NCBI GenBank assembly: GCA_020744425.1
Contig: JAGMUV010000024.1
Span: forward strand, 558,001 to 622,000
Source of the DNA: Dactylonectria macrodidyma
Lineage: Eukaryota > Ascomycota > Sordariomycetes > Hypocreales > Nectriaceae
Length of the DNA stretch: 64,000 nucleotides
Direction: 5' to 3'
Shown: positions 1 to 12,518 of the stretch, piece by piece
How positions within the stretch are numbered: position 1 is the stretch's first letter
Layout: every line of letters begins with the position of its first letter
Notes under the pieces: model-generated
Told to the model about the DNA's origin: nothing
The model's input: the letters and a program-made list of their open reading frames with translations, nothing else
Database searches by the model: none
Position numbers and translations under genes: made by a program

Positions 1-914
1 CAGTCAGAAGCCCGGTGGGACCGCCTGTATATGGATGAGAACGAAAAGATGATAAAAATACATGTAGTGGGAATCTTACCCCCTACGACGATCAAATCTA
101 CCGACGTTGCCTGAGGGTTGAGAGAGCCCATCTTTCTGAGTGATACAGTTGTAGAAATAGAATCAAAATAGTCTAGACGAAATTATCTACTATATTCAAT
201 GGCGAAAGAGAATACCAAAACAGTTATGGGTGGCTTGATGATGAGCTTTATCTTTATGCAAGGGTGAAACCCAAAATAGAAGCGAGGTTTTAGACCGGTC
301 AAGTGCGGCAGACCCATACTATTGCCTAGGCTAGGCTATGTAAGGAAGGAACGAGGGGGTTACATCCCTAAGCTGCAGCTTGAGTCGAAACTAGAACAGA
401 GTTCTGCTACGCCACGCGTACCCAAATCTTAAAATCTTCGAGCCCTATACGGGAATAGACTCCGTAACGTTGTCGAAGAGCTGTCTACGAGGCTAGAGCA
501 GGGCCAAGAAACCCCTCGAACCCCCTCTCCTCGAGACACTCGGCGCCGAGGGCCGGTAAGTGGATATCAGGATGTAACTCGGTCAGCGGGTAGGAGCTTA
601 TGACACATGTGCATGTAACAGCCCAGGAACCTAGGGTTGTCGATCAGTCCCTATCTCGTAAGATTTCTCACAATCGTGTGTTCATGAACTAATCACTTTT
701 TCCATAGCGGATAGATTCGAAATTAACCGGGACGAATCAAGGAAACTACTCCATGTCTCACGTAGAATAGCCTAACGGAGTGCCTATCAATGCGACGGTC
801 CCTTTGCTGGCCGTTGTTTCCTCCAATCAACTTCCGACAACCGTGCAAATCAATGATCAGGAGATCTTTGAACCTCCTCGGAGGCCGCGCCGAGGACTGT
901 AACAACCCGGCCTT

Positions 915-1153
915 GGGCATTGACTACCTCTTAGGTTGAGGTTTCCCCGCTCTTGGCAATAGGTGTCACGACTCAATAGCAGCACCCAGGCAAATGAGTC
1001 GGCAGATCTATTCTATCCGTCTTGAAGCTCCTCCTCGGATGAGAACAATCCGGCATTGATCGTCTCCTAGAGTGAAGTTTCTCCTCTCATGACAATAGGT
1101 ACCGCTTCTTACTACTAACATGTAGGCAATTGCTTCGGCAAATCTATTCCATG
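915..1153. repeat. Two diverged copies of a ~103-bp sequence at a constant 136-bp offset
   Basis: Positions 915-1017 and 1051-1153 align without gaps at an offset of 136. By eye roughly 70% of bases match, and many differences are transitions. Both copies keep CAATAGGT and end in a CTATTC block. It looks like an old local duplication in the promoter-side flank of the isocyanide synthase gene. Confidence 0.6.
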
Positions 1154-1316
1154 AACCTCATAGTTTAGGAAAGCACACGAAGGAGGTAAGTTTGTTACAG
1201 AACTAGGCCACCTGACCATTTTTGTGTTCATTGCATGACCAGGGTGATTGTGCTAGCACAGGATGTAATCGACTGAGTGCAAACTCATTGATGAAATTGA
1301 CATAGATCTGTCACGA

Positions 1317-1325
1317 TATATAAAG
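1317..1325 (+). promoter_or_regulatory. TATA box of the isocyanide synthase gene
   Basis: TATATAAAG lies about 135 bp before the ATG at 1461. The 12-bp palindrome TGTGCTAGCACA (1249-1260) lies 57 bp further upstream and could be a regulator site. Confidence 0.5.
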
Positions 1326-1460
1326 AGAGGTCAAGCCCGTTGTTTACGAAAAGGCTCCACAAACATACAAAATTCCCCTACCATTTCTTTCGATTTCACT
1401 CCCCTCACATCAATCAGACATCGTCGTTCTTGCATCAAAAGGCCATCTGAATTTTCCATC

Positions 1461-3606
1461 ATGCTTCTGGAAAACATGCCAGTTCCCAGCGTCGCGCAAA
1501 CCACTCGTGACTTTTTTACCGTTTCTTTGCCCAATAAAGCCATTGGAGAATCCCATTTCAGAAAGTCCGTTGAAATCATCGAGCGCATTTATCGATACCA
1601 GATGCAGGGGAGGGATGGGAGATCTCAGCAGAAGAACTCAGATGAAGGTTTACTTCGTAACCTGGCTCTGATTTACGGCCATGTAAAGGATGATAAACCC
1701 ATCAAGCTGTGCATTCCTGCCTTCCCCTTCAAATCTCCTAACACAGAGGTCAAAGTGTTGGGAAAGTTGCCAGACAAAGCAGAGGAGTTTGCTTTGGCTC
1801 ATCTCAATGGCTTGTGTGCTGGCATACAAGACATTTATCCTCCAGGCGCCAAACTCATCATCATCTCAGATGGCATTGTTTACAACGGTATGGTTCCCGC
1901 AAGACTCTATGTTCAATGTACTTTTGGCTGATAGGAATCTCTTCCTCTGGCTAGACCTACTTGGCGTCCCAGACCTGGATGTTTGGGCATACGGAGAGGC
2001 TCTGAGAGAGATTGCCAAGAGCAAGGCATTTAATCACATCAGCTTTTCGCGACTCAACGATCTAGTATCGCTCGACCTACCACACACCCTCAACCTCGTC
2101 TCATACACTGCCAACGCCACTAACTTTCGACGAGCATTGATGAATGACTTTAGCTCGCCAGATTACTCAGTCTCTAGCAAGATAGCTGAAGACGAGGATA
2201 CTCGCTTGACGTACTGCGGATACCTCAAGTTTCTCCAAACAGACTTGGAAAGTGTGTATCCAGTGGGCCCTTCGTATAGCAAGTCACAGTTCAAGAAGGG
2301 CATCGAGGTGATTGCCAAGCAGATGCTCATCCGCGGCCAAGTAGGGGCGACCTCCAACATCTATTGTACTCAGTATCACTGATATTTTCGGATCAATAGG
2401 CATTTGCTCGAGCTGTCAAGGACAGGTTCTCTGACCACGTTCGGCTTTCAATTCATCCGTCTACAGGGCAATCCAAGGTGTCCATCAGTCTGTTGCCGAC
2501 GAACAGCTGCTTCACTACTCCCTGGCATTGCGTCGTTGCATTCAATCTCGATGGCACCATCACGAGCCATCACGCAGAGACTTTCAGAAACGATCCTCGA
2601 TTTGAGCTGGTATATGATGAGCATAATCGCCCATCTTATTTCCGGGAGAAGAGCGATTTCCTAAACTGTGCGACTGGTCCAGTGAGCTGCGAACCCACCT
2701 ATCCATCTGGTCTCATCATCCGCCCGGCGGCTGGCGCAAAGGCCCTGTCCATTCATGATATTGACAGTTCAAAAGTCCGGGCTCTGTCGGAAATCAACAG
2801 TCCCGTTGTTCTCCGAGGCTTCTCTCAAACTGAAAACCGTGATGATTTCGTCAACAAGTCCAAGGAGCTCGGGGAGCCACTAAGCTGGAAATTCGGCTTA
2901 GTTCTAGAAGTGAAAGACAGGGGCGTTGATACTCGCGGTCTCAACAATGTTCTTAGTGCTGAATGGATGCCGTTTCATTACGATGGTCTCTTCAAGACGA
3001 AGGAAACCATCACAGACGACGGGCACATCGAGACAACATCTGTCCCGCCTAGGTAAGATACATATTTCCTGCAGTGACTTTGCTTCAAATCATTGTCAGA
3101 AGCACGAGCGGACAACTGATGAACAGCGCACCAGATTCCAATTCTTCACAGCGGTGACACCTTCTCCAAAGGACACCGGATTTACCCTATTCGCTTCATC
3201 AACATCTGTTTTCAAATACCTTCCAAGGGATCTGCCCTTGGAGTTTCTTACGCAGCAAACATGGAGCGTTTCCACGTCATCCTTTGAGAACACAAAACTC
3301 CACAACATGCCTTTGGTGGTCAAACACCCGACAACAGGGACTCCTTGCCTACGCTACCACGAAGACTGGCCAGAGTCAAAGACAAAGTTTGAGGCCACTC
3401 ACGTCAGCATCGAGAATCAGCCTCGCGAGATCGGAGAAGCCATTGTTCGTGAGCTGGAGCTATTGTTGCACGACCGACGAGTTGCGTACTATCATTCGTG
3501 GGAAAAGGGCGATCTTCTCATCAATGATAACATCCTTACCATGCACACACGCAGCGATTTCACAGCAGGTTGTGACAGAGAGCTCTGGAGGATTCACTTC
3601 GACTGA
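1461..3606 (+). CDS. Isocyanide synthase fused to TauD-type Fe(II)/2-oxoglutarate oxygenase
   Basis: Exons 1461-1887, 1955-2340, 2400-3052, 3135-3606 give 645 residues. Residues 1 to about 330 are a DIT1/PvcA isocyanide synthase domain: PAFPFKSPN near residue 90, then LIIISDGIVYNDLLGVPD spanning the first splice junction, and a TPWHCVVA block. Residues from about 360 to the end are a TauD/TfdA oxygenase with an HYD iron motif (H464, D466), distal H626 and 2-oxoglutarate-binding R641. Synthases of this family turn an amino-acid amine (tyrosine or tryptophan in known cases) into an isocyanide. The oxygenase then usually desaturates or decarboxylates the product, as in bacterial PvcA/PvcB and IsnA/IsnB pairs, which are separate genes. 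Here both are one polypeptide, as reported for some fungal isocyanide clusters. All catalytic residues I can check are present and no stop interrupts the model, so the gene looks functional. Substrate and product are unknown. Confidence 0.93.
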
Positions 3607-4385
3607 GAATGAGGAGAGGATTGCCCGTTTTTCTTTATTCTAGAACTAGCTGTGGGCCTACTGCTCCAGAATGTGATGCCGAAATTATGTGCAGTGTAAA
3701 CATTACTCCTAGGTCTGAGTGTGGTCCTTGACTTCCTAGGTTATAGGGTTTAACGCGATTGTATGCCTCCTACTATACCCTAGAATTCATAAAAATGAAG
3801 GGCGCTGAAGCTAAAATGGTCCTATTTGTTAACATACATACCCGAAGTGAACCTTGGTCTACCAAAACCCGTAATATTTCCCCTAGTAGCTCGTAGCTCC
3901 TTAAATGTCGTCTCTCTAGTTGTCTTCCGGTTCCCATGGATATCAGTACACTTAAATGTAACAGGAAAGAAGAAAGGAAGACGGTGTCAATTCCATACTG
4001 TTTGCTACGGGTTGTGCCTTTGCAGAAGTGCAATGAAACGATGTAAGACGTAACAGGAACCTTGTCGCAAGACCGTAACAATGCGTGCTGCCTTCTGTAT
4101 GGAACCAGTGTAGATTAGTAGGTTCGCAAGCTGATGCAATGGCAAGAGAAGACTTATCATGATAGATGGACAAGCAATCTCCCGGTTTCAGATACCGAGG
4201 TAACCCCCACACCTCCGCACCCTACTATCCTGCCGAGGAGCTGCTACAACCTTAAACCTACAGCATCATAAGAACAGATGTTCCCATAAGCCGATTACCG
4301 ATAGATCCTTTGATACTAATAAACCCAACGTCGAATACTCACTCAAACTATCTCGAAGCTTTGTTGGAGATACAATCTCATCACC
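3607..4385. other. Intergenic
   Basis: AT-moderate spacer between the isocyanide synthase and the hydrolase on the same strand. No gene or repeat recognised. Confidence 0.5.
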
Positions 4386-5755
4386 ATGTCCTCAGTATTC
4401 GACATCAAGGAACATGTAATTGAAGCCTCGTACATACGAGAATACGCCCGCGCAACGTCTCATTCTCAAGATGAGAAGCTTTGGCTACACGTCAAGCAAT
4501 ACACGCCCAAGGATAACCCTCGCCCGGAAAAGGGTGATGTCACCATCATCGGTGGACATGCTAATGCGTTTCCCAAGGTGAGACCATATCCTCATGTGAT
4601 TACGGTGTTATGCTGAGAATGGTGTGAGTAGGAACTGTATGAGCCTATGTGGGAAGATCTTCATCGCGAAGCTAAGAGCCGCAATGTGCGCATCCGCAGC
4701 ATCTGGATAGCCGACGCGGTTGGGCAGGGCCAAAGCGGTATCATCAACAAAGACGCCTTGGGCAATGACCGTAAGGCCGTCTCTGTGTCTCCCCGCCACC
4801 TCATCTCGATGTTGACTCTTCCACAGCAAGTTGGCTCGACTATGCCCGTGACATACTCCAGATGATAAACCACTTCCGCCCTCCCCCTCCCATCATGGCC
4901 ATGGGCCACTCCTTTGGCGCGAACGCCCTGACAAACGTGGCCCTCCTCCATCCTCGTCTCCTCACGTCTCTGATTCTTCTTGACCCCTTCATCTCTCACT
5001 TCGCTACCACCCCGGAAACAACAACGCGCGGGCCAGTCGGTATCAGCATGCGTCGCCGGGAAGTTTACCCCTCGCGTGCCGAGGCCGCTGCATCCTTTAG
5101 TCGCAGTGCCTCCTATCGGGCTTGGGATCCTCGCGTGCTAGAGCGCTGGATAGTCTATGGGTTTAGGAACGTTCCAGGCAAGGATGAAGTAAGGTTGACT
5201 ACAACGAAGCATCAGGAAGTCTTCAACCTCCTTCGTCCAAGCTGGCAAGCCTACGACCCGCAAGGCCAGGAACTCATCCATCCAGAACTCGTGCCAGATC
5301 TCGATCCCAGTCTTAACCCCCACTTTCCAACACACCCTTTCTACTGTCCTCAAGGTACCAGTACTCTCACACGCCTCCCCAACGTCCGACCCAGCGTCTT
5401 CTACATCTTTGGAGGCAAGAGCAACATTTCCTCGCAAGAGCTCCAGGACGAGAAGATGGCTCTCACGGGTTCTGGCGTCGATGGAAGCGGCGGTCATACA
5501 AAGGGCCGTGTCAAGAAGGCCGTCGGCAAGGATAATAGCCACTTGATCCCTATGGAGGATCCTGCCTTTTGTGCCCTAGTGGCTGCGGATTGGATAAAGG
5601 CCGAAATTGAGAGGTGGTGGGTGGATGAGCGTAGCTATGAAGACTGGACGCGGAGGCCTATGGAAGAAAAAACAATGCTTTCGAGTGATTGGGAGAGGCA
5701 TATCAAGAGAGTAGGAAAGTATAAGAGAGGGGATAAGATAAGAGAAAAGATTTAG
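4386..5755 (+). CDS. Alpha/beta hydrolase, Lpx1/AKT2-like family
   Basis: Exons 4386-4577, 4632-4770 and 4827-5755 give 419 residues. The nucleophile elbow GHSFG places Ser139 in a normal alpha/beta-hydrolase fold. The block NALTNVALLHPRLLTSLIL follows it, and H349 (in NSHLIPMEDP) is the probable catalytic histidine. The overall layout resembles the fungal family that includes peroxisomal lipase Lpx1 and the hydrolase-like AKT2 proteins of host-selective toxin clusters. Those often carry a PTS1 tail, but this one ends EKI, so peroxisomal import is doubtful. It lies 780 bp downstream of the isocyanide synthase on the same strand and could act on the same pathway. That link rests on position only. 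Confidence 0.85.
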
Positions 5756-7357
5756 AGTAATTGTACTATACATGTACTTGTAGGATGCGAATACGTCCAT
5801 GACATAGCTATTTTCTGGTTGTTTGCTCCACCGAGGAGCGGGCTGCTGCCACAAGGTCAAAAAAACTTCCAATCGTTACTATGATAGAAAGCATTCATTT
5901 TTAATAACGCACTCTTCCAGCGGATAGCTTGGCCCAACAACATCAACAACGTCTGCTATATACAGTTCTTACCAATATCGCGAACTACAAGTCTGACACA
6001 CCAAGCCTTATATTCGAAGAGACTGTCCAGCAGTTTAGTTAAGCCTAGCATTGTGTATGACTGGTAGATAAATAATCGATTATGTTGTCATTGTTTGGGA
6101 GGTCACATAAGCTAGGAAGATGTGTAGAGTAGGGACGAATAGAAAAGAAGAGAAGAGAAAAGTCTCGCATAAGGCACCTTTATATGAGATGATTATTTAC
6201 TATAGATACAAATGGAGAAGAGACACGTCATAGATTAACGTACAGTAAGATATGGGTTACGTCGAGCCGCATTTCACGTTGGAAGTTAGTGAATGCACGA
6301 TGAGGAATGTATCACCCCAATCTCAAAGAGAGAAGAGTCATGAAGAGTCATTACGTGCTCTAGGTGATCGTGATCCAGAGATGGTCTGGGTATTTCAGAC
6401 CACGGAGCTTCCAAATAAACAAATTGAACTGGTCAGGAATGGTGACACATGGGACCTGGCCTGTCGTCGCCTGCTTACCCTGGCGTATCAGCTCCTTGTC
6501 TTGCGTCTTTGAAGTGCCCGCTATTTCTTGCCATGAAAATTGCTCGTTCATAAAGGAAAAACCCGAAGTCAATGAGGCAAATCTTTGTTTGGGACTGCCA
6601 CGTATACCTAACTAGGTAATGAGTTCTCTAGCCTCATGTCGCGGTGCACAAGTCCCGCAGCGTGCAGCAATTTCAGCACGGGTATCTAGGAGCATCAAAA
6701 GGCAATACAAGGCACCATGGGGCGAATAGCGAATTATTAGCCAAATCCCCGATCTGAGCAGCTCAACAGCATACAGTCTTCCACATCATCCGCGTTACCG
6801 GCATAACTCTAACACCAACCTTGAACCCCCGGATCTGCGGGATCAGGAAACGGTAGGCGCATGGGTAGCTCCTCGGCGCCCCCACCAGTGTTACATTATA
6901 CGCAGCCCGTGAGATTGGGATGGCAACTGCCGTGTGACCTTGCCGGCGGAGCTTCATAGACTTAGCTTCTCCTTTGACGAATAGCATGAGCCCTAAATCC
7001 GAGCATGCCTTAGTGGCTTTCCACACCCCGCAAACCCCGCTCAACTGAGTCTCCCCGCTCCGAGGCCGAATCTGCCGAAGGCATCCTGCTGTAGTAAACG
7101 TCCCTGACTCGATCTTAGAGTTTAGCGTAAGTAGAGTGTGGGCCTGGAGCCTCTCTTGGTAATGATCCGCTACCCCCCTGGAAACCACATGCACCCGTCA
7201 CGTCCCCTTTACCTAACCGTTGTTTTTTATTGAGCTATGTATTTATATTCGCCAGTGCCGCCGATCAATTTCTTTAACGCATGCGGCCCTCAACCTATAC
7301 CATTATCTGTAGTCGCTCAATCGCACTTCATACACCTTCAGGACCGCCTCCTTAGCC
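5756..7357. other. Intergenic
   Basis: 1.6 kb with no convincing gene. A 143-codon open stretch at 6763-7194 on the minus strand has no signal peptide and no family match I know, and is not annotated. Confidence 0.4.
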
Positions 7358-9006
7358 ATGGATCCAGCTGCCCAGGCCTCGGCCGATAACTCCAAAAAGG
7401 AGGACCTCAGTGTGATGCACGACGAGAACAAAGTGGCAGGAACCACACACCAAGTCGCAGAAAAGGGCGAGCTCGCGACTAATCAGTTTGTGATAATGCA
7501 ACTATCTTGACGACTCCCGGCTTACATTAGTACAGATATGGCGAGTCACTCATCGTTTTTGACAAAGCGGCAGAAGCGAGGCTCCGGTTGAAGATTGATC
7601 TTTACATCGTGCCGACAGTATCGCTCCTCTATCTTTTCTGCTTTATTGACCGAGCAAACATCGGTATGGACGCCGCTTAACACGATTTGCTGGTCACAGA
7701 CTTACTCTAAATAGGCAATGCGCGAATTGCGGGCATGGAGAAGGACCTTAACTTCACCGGATATGACTACAACCAGATCATCTCAGTCTTCTATATTTCA
7801 TACATTTTGTTTGAAATTCCTTGTACTGTGCTCTGCAAGTACATTGGTCCGGGATGGTTCATCCCCATAACTTCCCTCCTCTTCGGCGTCGCCTCTATCG
7901 GCACGGCTTTTGTAAATAGCACACCCGCTGCTTGTGGTGTGCGATTCTTACTAGGCATTTTCGAAGCTGGGATGTTACCTGGTATCGCATATTACCTCTC
8001 CAGATGGTACCGTCAAAGCGAGTTGGCATTCCGGCTCTCCCTATACATTGTCATGGCTCCGCTTGCCGGCGCCTTTGGAGGGCTTCTTGCGTCTGGTATC
8101 CTAAAGCTTCCTGGCTTCGGCAGTCTTCATACGTGGCGTATGATCTTCGGCATTGAGGGCATCATTACGATTGGCCTCGCGATCATTTCCTTCTTTACCT
8201 TAACCGACAACCCGGGAACCGCACGATGGCTATCTCAAGAAGAGAAAGATCTCGCTATTGCACGCGTTAAATCGGAGCGAATTGGCACGACCGAAGTCCT
8301 AGACAAGATCGACAGGCCAAAACTTCTCACAGGCATCTTTAGTCCGGTAACTCTCGGCACGTCATTCATCTTCCTCCTGGATAACATCACTGTTCAAGGC
8401 CTTGCCTTCTTCGCCCCCACTATTGTCAGGACGATATACCCAAATAACTCAATAATTTCTCAACAGCTCTATACCGTACCTCCATATGTGGTAGGAGCAT
8501 TTATCACCCTTTTAGTACCATACCTCAGCTGGGTCACGGATCGTCGCACTATCTACTTCATCGCCTCGGCACCCCTCATGATGGTTGGATATATCATGTT
8601 TCTAGCTAGCAGCGGACCCCACGTTAGGTACGGCGCCAGTTTTCTGATTGCGATGGGTGCATTCTCTTTTGGTGCCCTATGCAACGCGCATGTTTCCGCC
8701 AACGTCATTTCGGATACTGCGCGTTCTGCCGCCATTGGAACGAACGTCATGTTTGGCAATATTGGCGGCCTGATCGCCACATGGTCGTTTCTGCCATTCG
8801 ATGGACCAAACTACCACATTGGTAACGGCCTCAACCTTGCCACATCTTCTGTTGTCTTCTTAAGCTCTATTTGCCTCTTAGCCTGGATGAAGTTTGACAA
8901 CAGGCGGCGTGAGAAGAAGAATATTGAGGAAGAACTAGGTGGCTTCACACAGACTGCGATTCAAGACCTTGATTGGCGGCATCCCGCTTTCCGATGGAGG
9001 CCATAA
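7358..9006 (+). CDS. MFS transporter, anion:cation symporter (Dal5/Tna1-like) family
   Basis: Exons 7358-7485, 7536-7663 and 7715-9006 give 515 residues. A hydrophilic N-terminal tail of about 60 residues precedes 12 predicted membrane helices. Family marks are DLYIVPTVSLLYLFCFIDR in helix 1, the GIFEAGMLPGIAYYLSRWY block around helix 4, and a long central loop. Relatives import organic anions such as allantoate, nicotinate or pantothenate at the plasma membrane. Substrate here is unknown. It is the third same-strand gene after the isocyanide synthase, so a role in moving a pathway precursor or product is possible, but 1.6 kb separates it from the hydrolase. Confidence 0.9.
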
Positions 9007-10676
9007 TTGGTTAAATTGAATCTGAGAGAGGCTCCGTCTGGTGGGCTACTTCAGATATCAGACACAAACAGCTTAACTTAGACAGAGACCTCAACCCAAG
9101 ATAGTAGTCAGCAGGCCGGATCAGACGGATCCGTTGACATAGTTAGATTCCTCAGCCTCATTAATACAAGAGCATCTAGATTAGCCGAGTCTCTCAGATC
9201 TATAAGGATAAAAGGCTAGCTTTCCCCCTACCCAAATTCGGAGGAAGAGACTAGACAATTGTTACTAGACTATTTTAATTAATTTATTACAGCCTACGTC
9301 AAAACCAAGCAAGTATTATCACAAAGCTAGCGACTTAATGACAGCTGAGAGATGTCTTATTACAACGTAAGTAAGTGGAAGAACAACTCGCGTGGCTACT
9401 AGGAAAATTTGGAGGCAGTAAAAGCATCTCTTACTCAGTAGAGCTGCATCTGACTCCATACGAAATTTAATCCTTGTCATGTTTTTGAACGCGAGCACGT
9501 TCACCTACCCTACAGGCCAACGTCCATGCAATGGGAAGACCAGAAAAAGCGGGTTCATGGAACTGGTATGCTTGAAATAAGAAAAAGGCTGAATCAGCTA
9601 TTGAATTGATTAGATTATTCGAATGTCAAGGCCTATTCGATATGGAAGAATTTCCAGTATGCACTTCTTAGCGCGATATTTGGCGCTTCGTTGTCCTTCT
9701 CGATTCCCTACGACCACGTTGTGTATGAGCTTGGAGCCAAGACTAGGCACTCGCTGGAGGTTCGGAACCAAAGCGACAAAAGCAAAGCCCGTTACTCTGT
9801 ATCCTTACATCCGTGCGATGAAAGCACCGAGTCTACATCAGCGTTCCCCACGTCAAGCCCCGACAATCTCCAACTTCACACCCTGCCATTTCTCCATCTG
9901 CGATATCTTCCCATCCAGACTACCATGGCACATGTGATGAATCCGGGGTCTAGAATGCGCCCGAGAGTAGCATGAGGCCACCAATTATCCGGACTGACTG
10001 ATAAACTTGACTTTGCCGCCCCGTAATCAGCGTAGACCGGATGGCTAGTGCTGTGCTTTTACCACGTCTCGATCAGTTCATTGCAGACTCGGAATCATGG
10101 CTGTTTGTGGCCAACTAATGTAGCGCGTAATAGTTCGTGATTTATCCGGGCTAAGACACTGAACATTTAACATCCGCATGGCACGCACAGTTAGCAGGAT
10201 GGAGACTATCCCTTCCCCACAACAATGTTCCGAGATTCGTGGCTTCCGATTGGACACGTCTCCAAACTCATCCGAGGTTGTGAAGAGACCCGTTCGTCAC
10301 CATCATCTCCACAATCTCCACAGCAGACGGGCTCTCCGAAGCACCCCGAGACGCCACTTTCTTCCGCTCCGGCGCACCGGAAGAGCTTAAGCCTGAGTTC
10401 GAGTCCCGTAGCATCGCTAATGCAATCTGCACCCGGAAACTCCACTGCGCGTGGACGACAAAAACTTGTTCCCCGTGGGGTCAGCGAGCGTGTGGGGTTT
10501 TGTGAGTTGAACCAATCTTGATCCTGGCATTCTCGGTCACAACAGGTTGAGCGATGATAAAGGGCCAGCCTCCCCTGATCCTTACCTCGTTACTGGATTT
10601 CATATCGACCAAGATTCCCTTCACACCATCTCTCCTCTTTGTCGCGTGAAACACATCATCTCGTGGTTCCGTCGCA
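9007..10676. other. Intergenic
   Basis: No gene recognised. Short open stretches at 9623-9975 and 10178-10520 look like chance frames. Confidence 0.5.
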
Positions 10677-12518
10677 ATGGGTCTTCGCAACAGGAACGCA
10701 AACAAAGGGGCCGCGGCCATCGTTGGCCCCGAGCTCGCAGCAGTACGTCGATGGAGCGGCGAGGCATTGGGGAAATCTCTCCAAAGCCCGTGGTTGCGAT
10801 GATAGCTGACCAGCTCCATAGGTTCTCCCCGATGATCCCCGTCCGTGGTATACCGTATCGCATCTGCTCAAGCTGAACCTCTTGCTGCTCATTCCCCTGG
10901 TGTCCTCTGGCGCCATCGGCTACGACGGTTAGTCTCCATAGTTGCTAGAATCAATGACTTGCTGCAAAACGCTGACAAGCAATAGGATCCATGATGAACG
11001 GCCTTCAGACTCTCCCACAGTGGCAGACATACTTTGGCCACCCCACAGGCGCTCTTCTCGGCGCCATGAACTCCGTCTACCCTGCTGGCAAAGTCGTTGC
11101 GCTGTTCCCCGTCACCTACATCTGCGATCGATTCGGACGAAAGACGACCATTATGATTGGCGCCGTTGCCTGCGTTGCCTTTGCCATCATGCAGGGCCTG
11201 TCGAAGAATATCAATATGTTTATCGCGTCGAGAGCCGTCCTCGGATTCTTCACCAGCTTTCTGGCCCAGCCTAGCCCTATTCTCATCACAGAGCTTGCGT
11301 ATCCTACGCACCGCGGCAAGCTGACGGCCTTGTACAACACGTCCTTTGTGAGTTTGCAGCCTTTGAGAACTGAGGAAACAACGAGACTAACGGACATCGT
11401 ACAGTACTTGGGCTCGATTATTGCCGCCTGGTGCACCTTTGGCACCTTTAAACTTGAATCCAACTGGAGCTGGCGTATCCCCTCGATCCTTCAAGGCCTG
11501 CTCCCCGTGCTGCAGCTCCTTGGTATCTACTTCCTCCCCGAGTCGCCACGATGGCTCGTCGCAAACGGCCGCCGCGCGGAAGCCCGTAAGATCTTGGGCG
11601 ACTACCATGCGGGAGGAGATCAGGACTCAGCGCTCGTTAACTTCGAAATGGCTGAGATCGAGGGCGCCCTCACCGCTGAGGCCGACAACATGTCGCAGAA
11701 CTCGTGGCTCGAGCTCTTCCGCACACCTGCGAACCGGAAGCGTACACTTATTGCCGTTCTCGTGGGATGGTTTGCGCAGTGGAACGGAATCGCGATTGTG
11801 TAAGTTTCTTTGATCCTCGTTTGACATGAAAGAGGGACGCTCACAGTTCCTTAGCTCTTACTACCTCTTTCTTGTTCTCAACACCGTCGGCATCACCGAA
11901 GCCAAAGACCAAACGCTCATCAATGGCCTCCTACAAGTCTCCAACTGGCTCGCGGCCGTCTTTGTCGGCGCCATGCTGGTGGACAAACTTGGCCGCCGCA
12001 CGCTGTTCCTTGTGTCGACAGGCGGCATGCTGGTTAGCTACGTCATCTGGACGGCCCTCACCTCGCACTTCATCCAGACGCACGACGAGACGACCGGGCG
12101 AGTCGTTGTGGCCTTCATCTTCATCACCTTCTTCTTCTACGCCATCGCCTGGGCCCCGCTGCTGCAGGCGTACACGGTCGAGATCTTCCCTTACACGCTG
12201 CGCAGCCGCGGCGTGTCCATCATGTACGTGACGACGTTTACCGGGCTGGTCGTCGGAAACCAGGTCAACCCTATTGCCATGGGAAAGATTGGATGGAAGT
12301 ACTACATTCTGTTTTGCTGCATCTTGGCCTGTCTTCTTTTCGTCATCTGGTTCCTCTTCCCCGAGACCAAAGGCCACACTCTGGAGGAGATTCAGGAGAT
12401 TTTCGAGGGCAAGTCTACTGCGTTTGGAACTAGCAAGCTTCAAGATATTGAGGGAGGAGACGTGGATGAGAAGAACAGGAACAAGAGCGGCAATGTCGAT
12501 CAGGTGGAGGTTGCGTAG
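10677..12518 (+). CDS. MFS sugar transporter (lactose permease/cellodextrin transporter type)
   Basis: Exons 10677-10742, 10822-10927, 10986-11347, 11405-11799 and 11855-12518 give 530 residues. Sugar-porter signatures are all present: DRFGRKTTI after helix 2, PESPRWLVANGR after helix 6, the DKLGRR loop after helix 8 and PETKGHTLEEIQEIF at the end of helix 12. Twelve helices are expected at the plasma membrane. The start follows the usual short tail before the PWYTVSHLLKLN segment. It is followed 820 bp later by an intracellular GH3 glucosidase on the same strand, which suggests uptake of a beta-linked di- or oligosaccharide for hydrolysis inside the cell. The exact sugar cannot be read from sequence. 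Confidence 0.93.

Larger units (their letters stand above)
1..1460. other. Intergenic region upstream of the isocyanide synthase gene
   Basis: No gene recognised. Contains a two-copy diverged repeat (915-1017 and 1051-1153), a perfect 12-bp palindrome (1249-1260) and a TATA box (1317-1325), all upstream of the isocyanide synthase start. Confidence 0.6.

Noticed and set aside
1888..1934. 47-bp first intron of the isocyanide synthase ending at the AG of 1933-1934
   Set aside because: Gives the wrong frame; the acceptor at 1953-1954 restores the conserved DLLGVPDLDVW block.
6763..7194. 143-codon minus-strand frame upstream of the MFS gene
   Set aside because: No start context, signal peptide, domain or splice support; the composition could be chance. 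Not annotated as a gene.
7486..7535. Alternative intron boundaries in the MFS gene (acceptor at 7529-7530)
   Set aside because: Breaks the frame before YGESLIVFDK; the acceptor at 7534-7535 keeps it.
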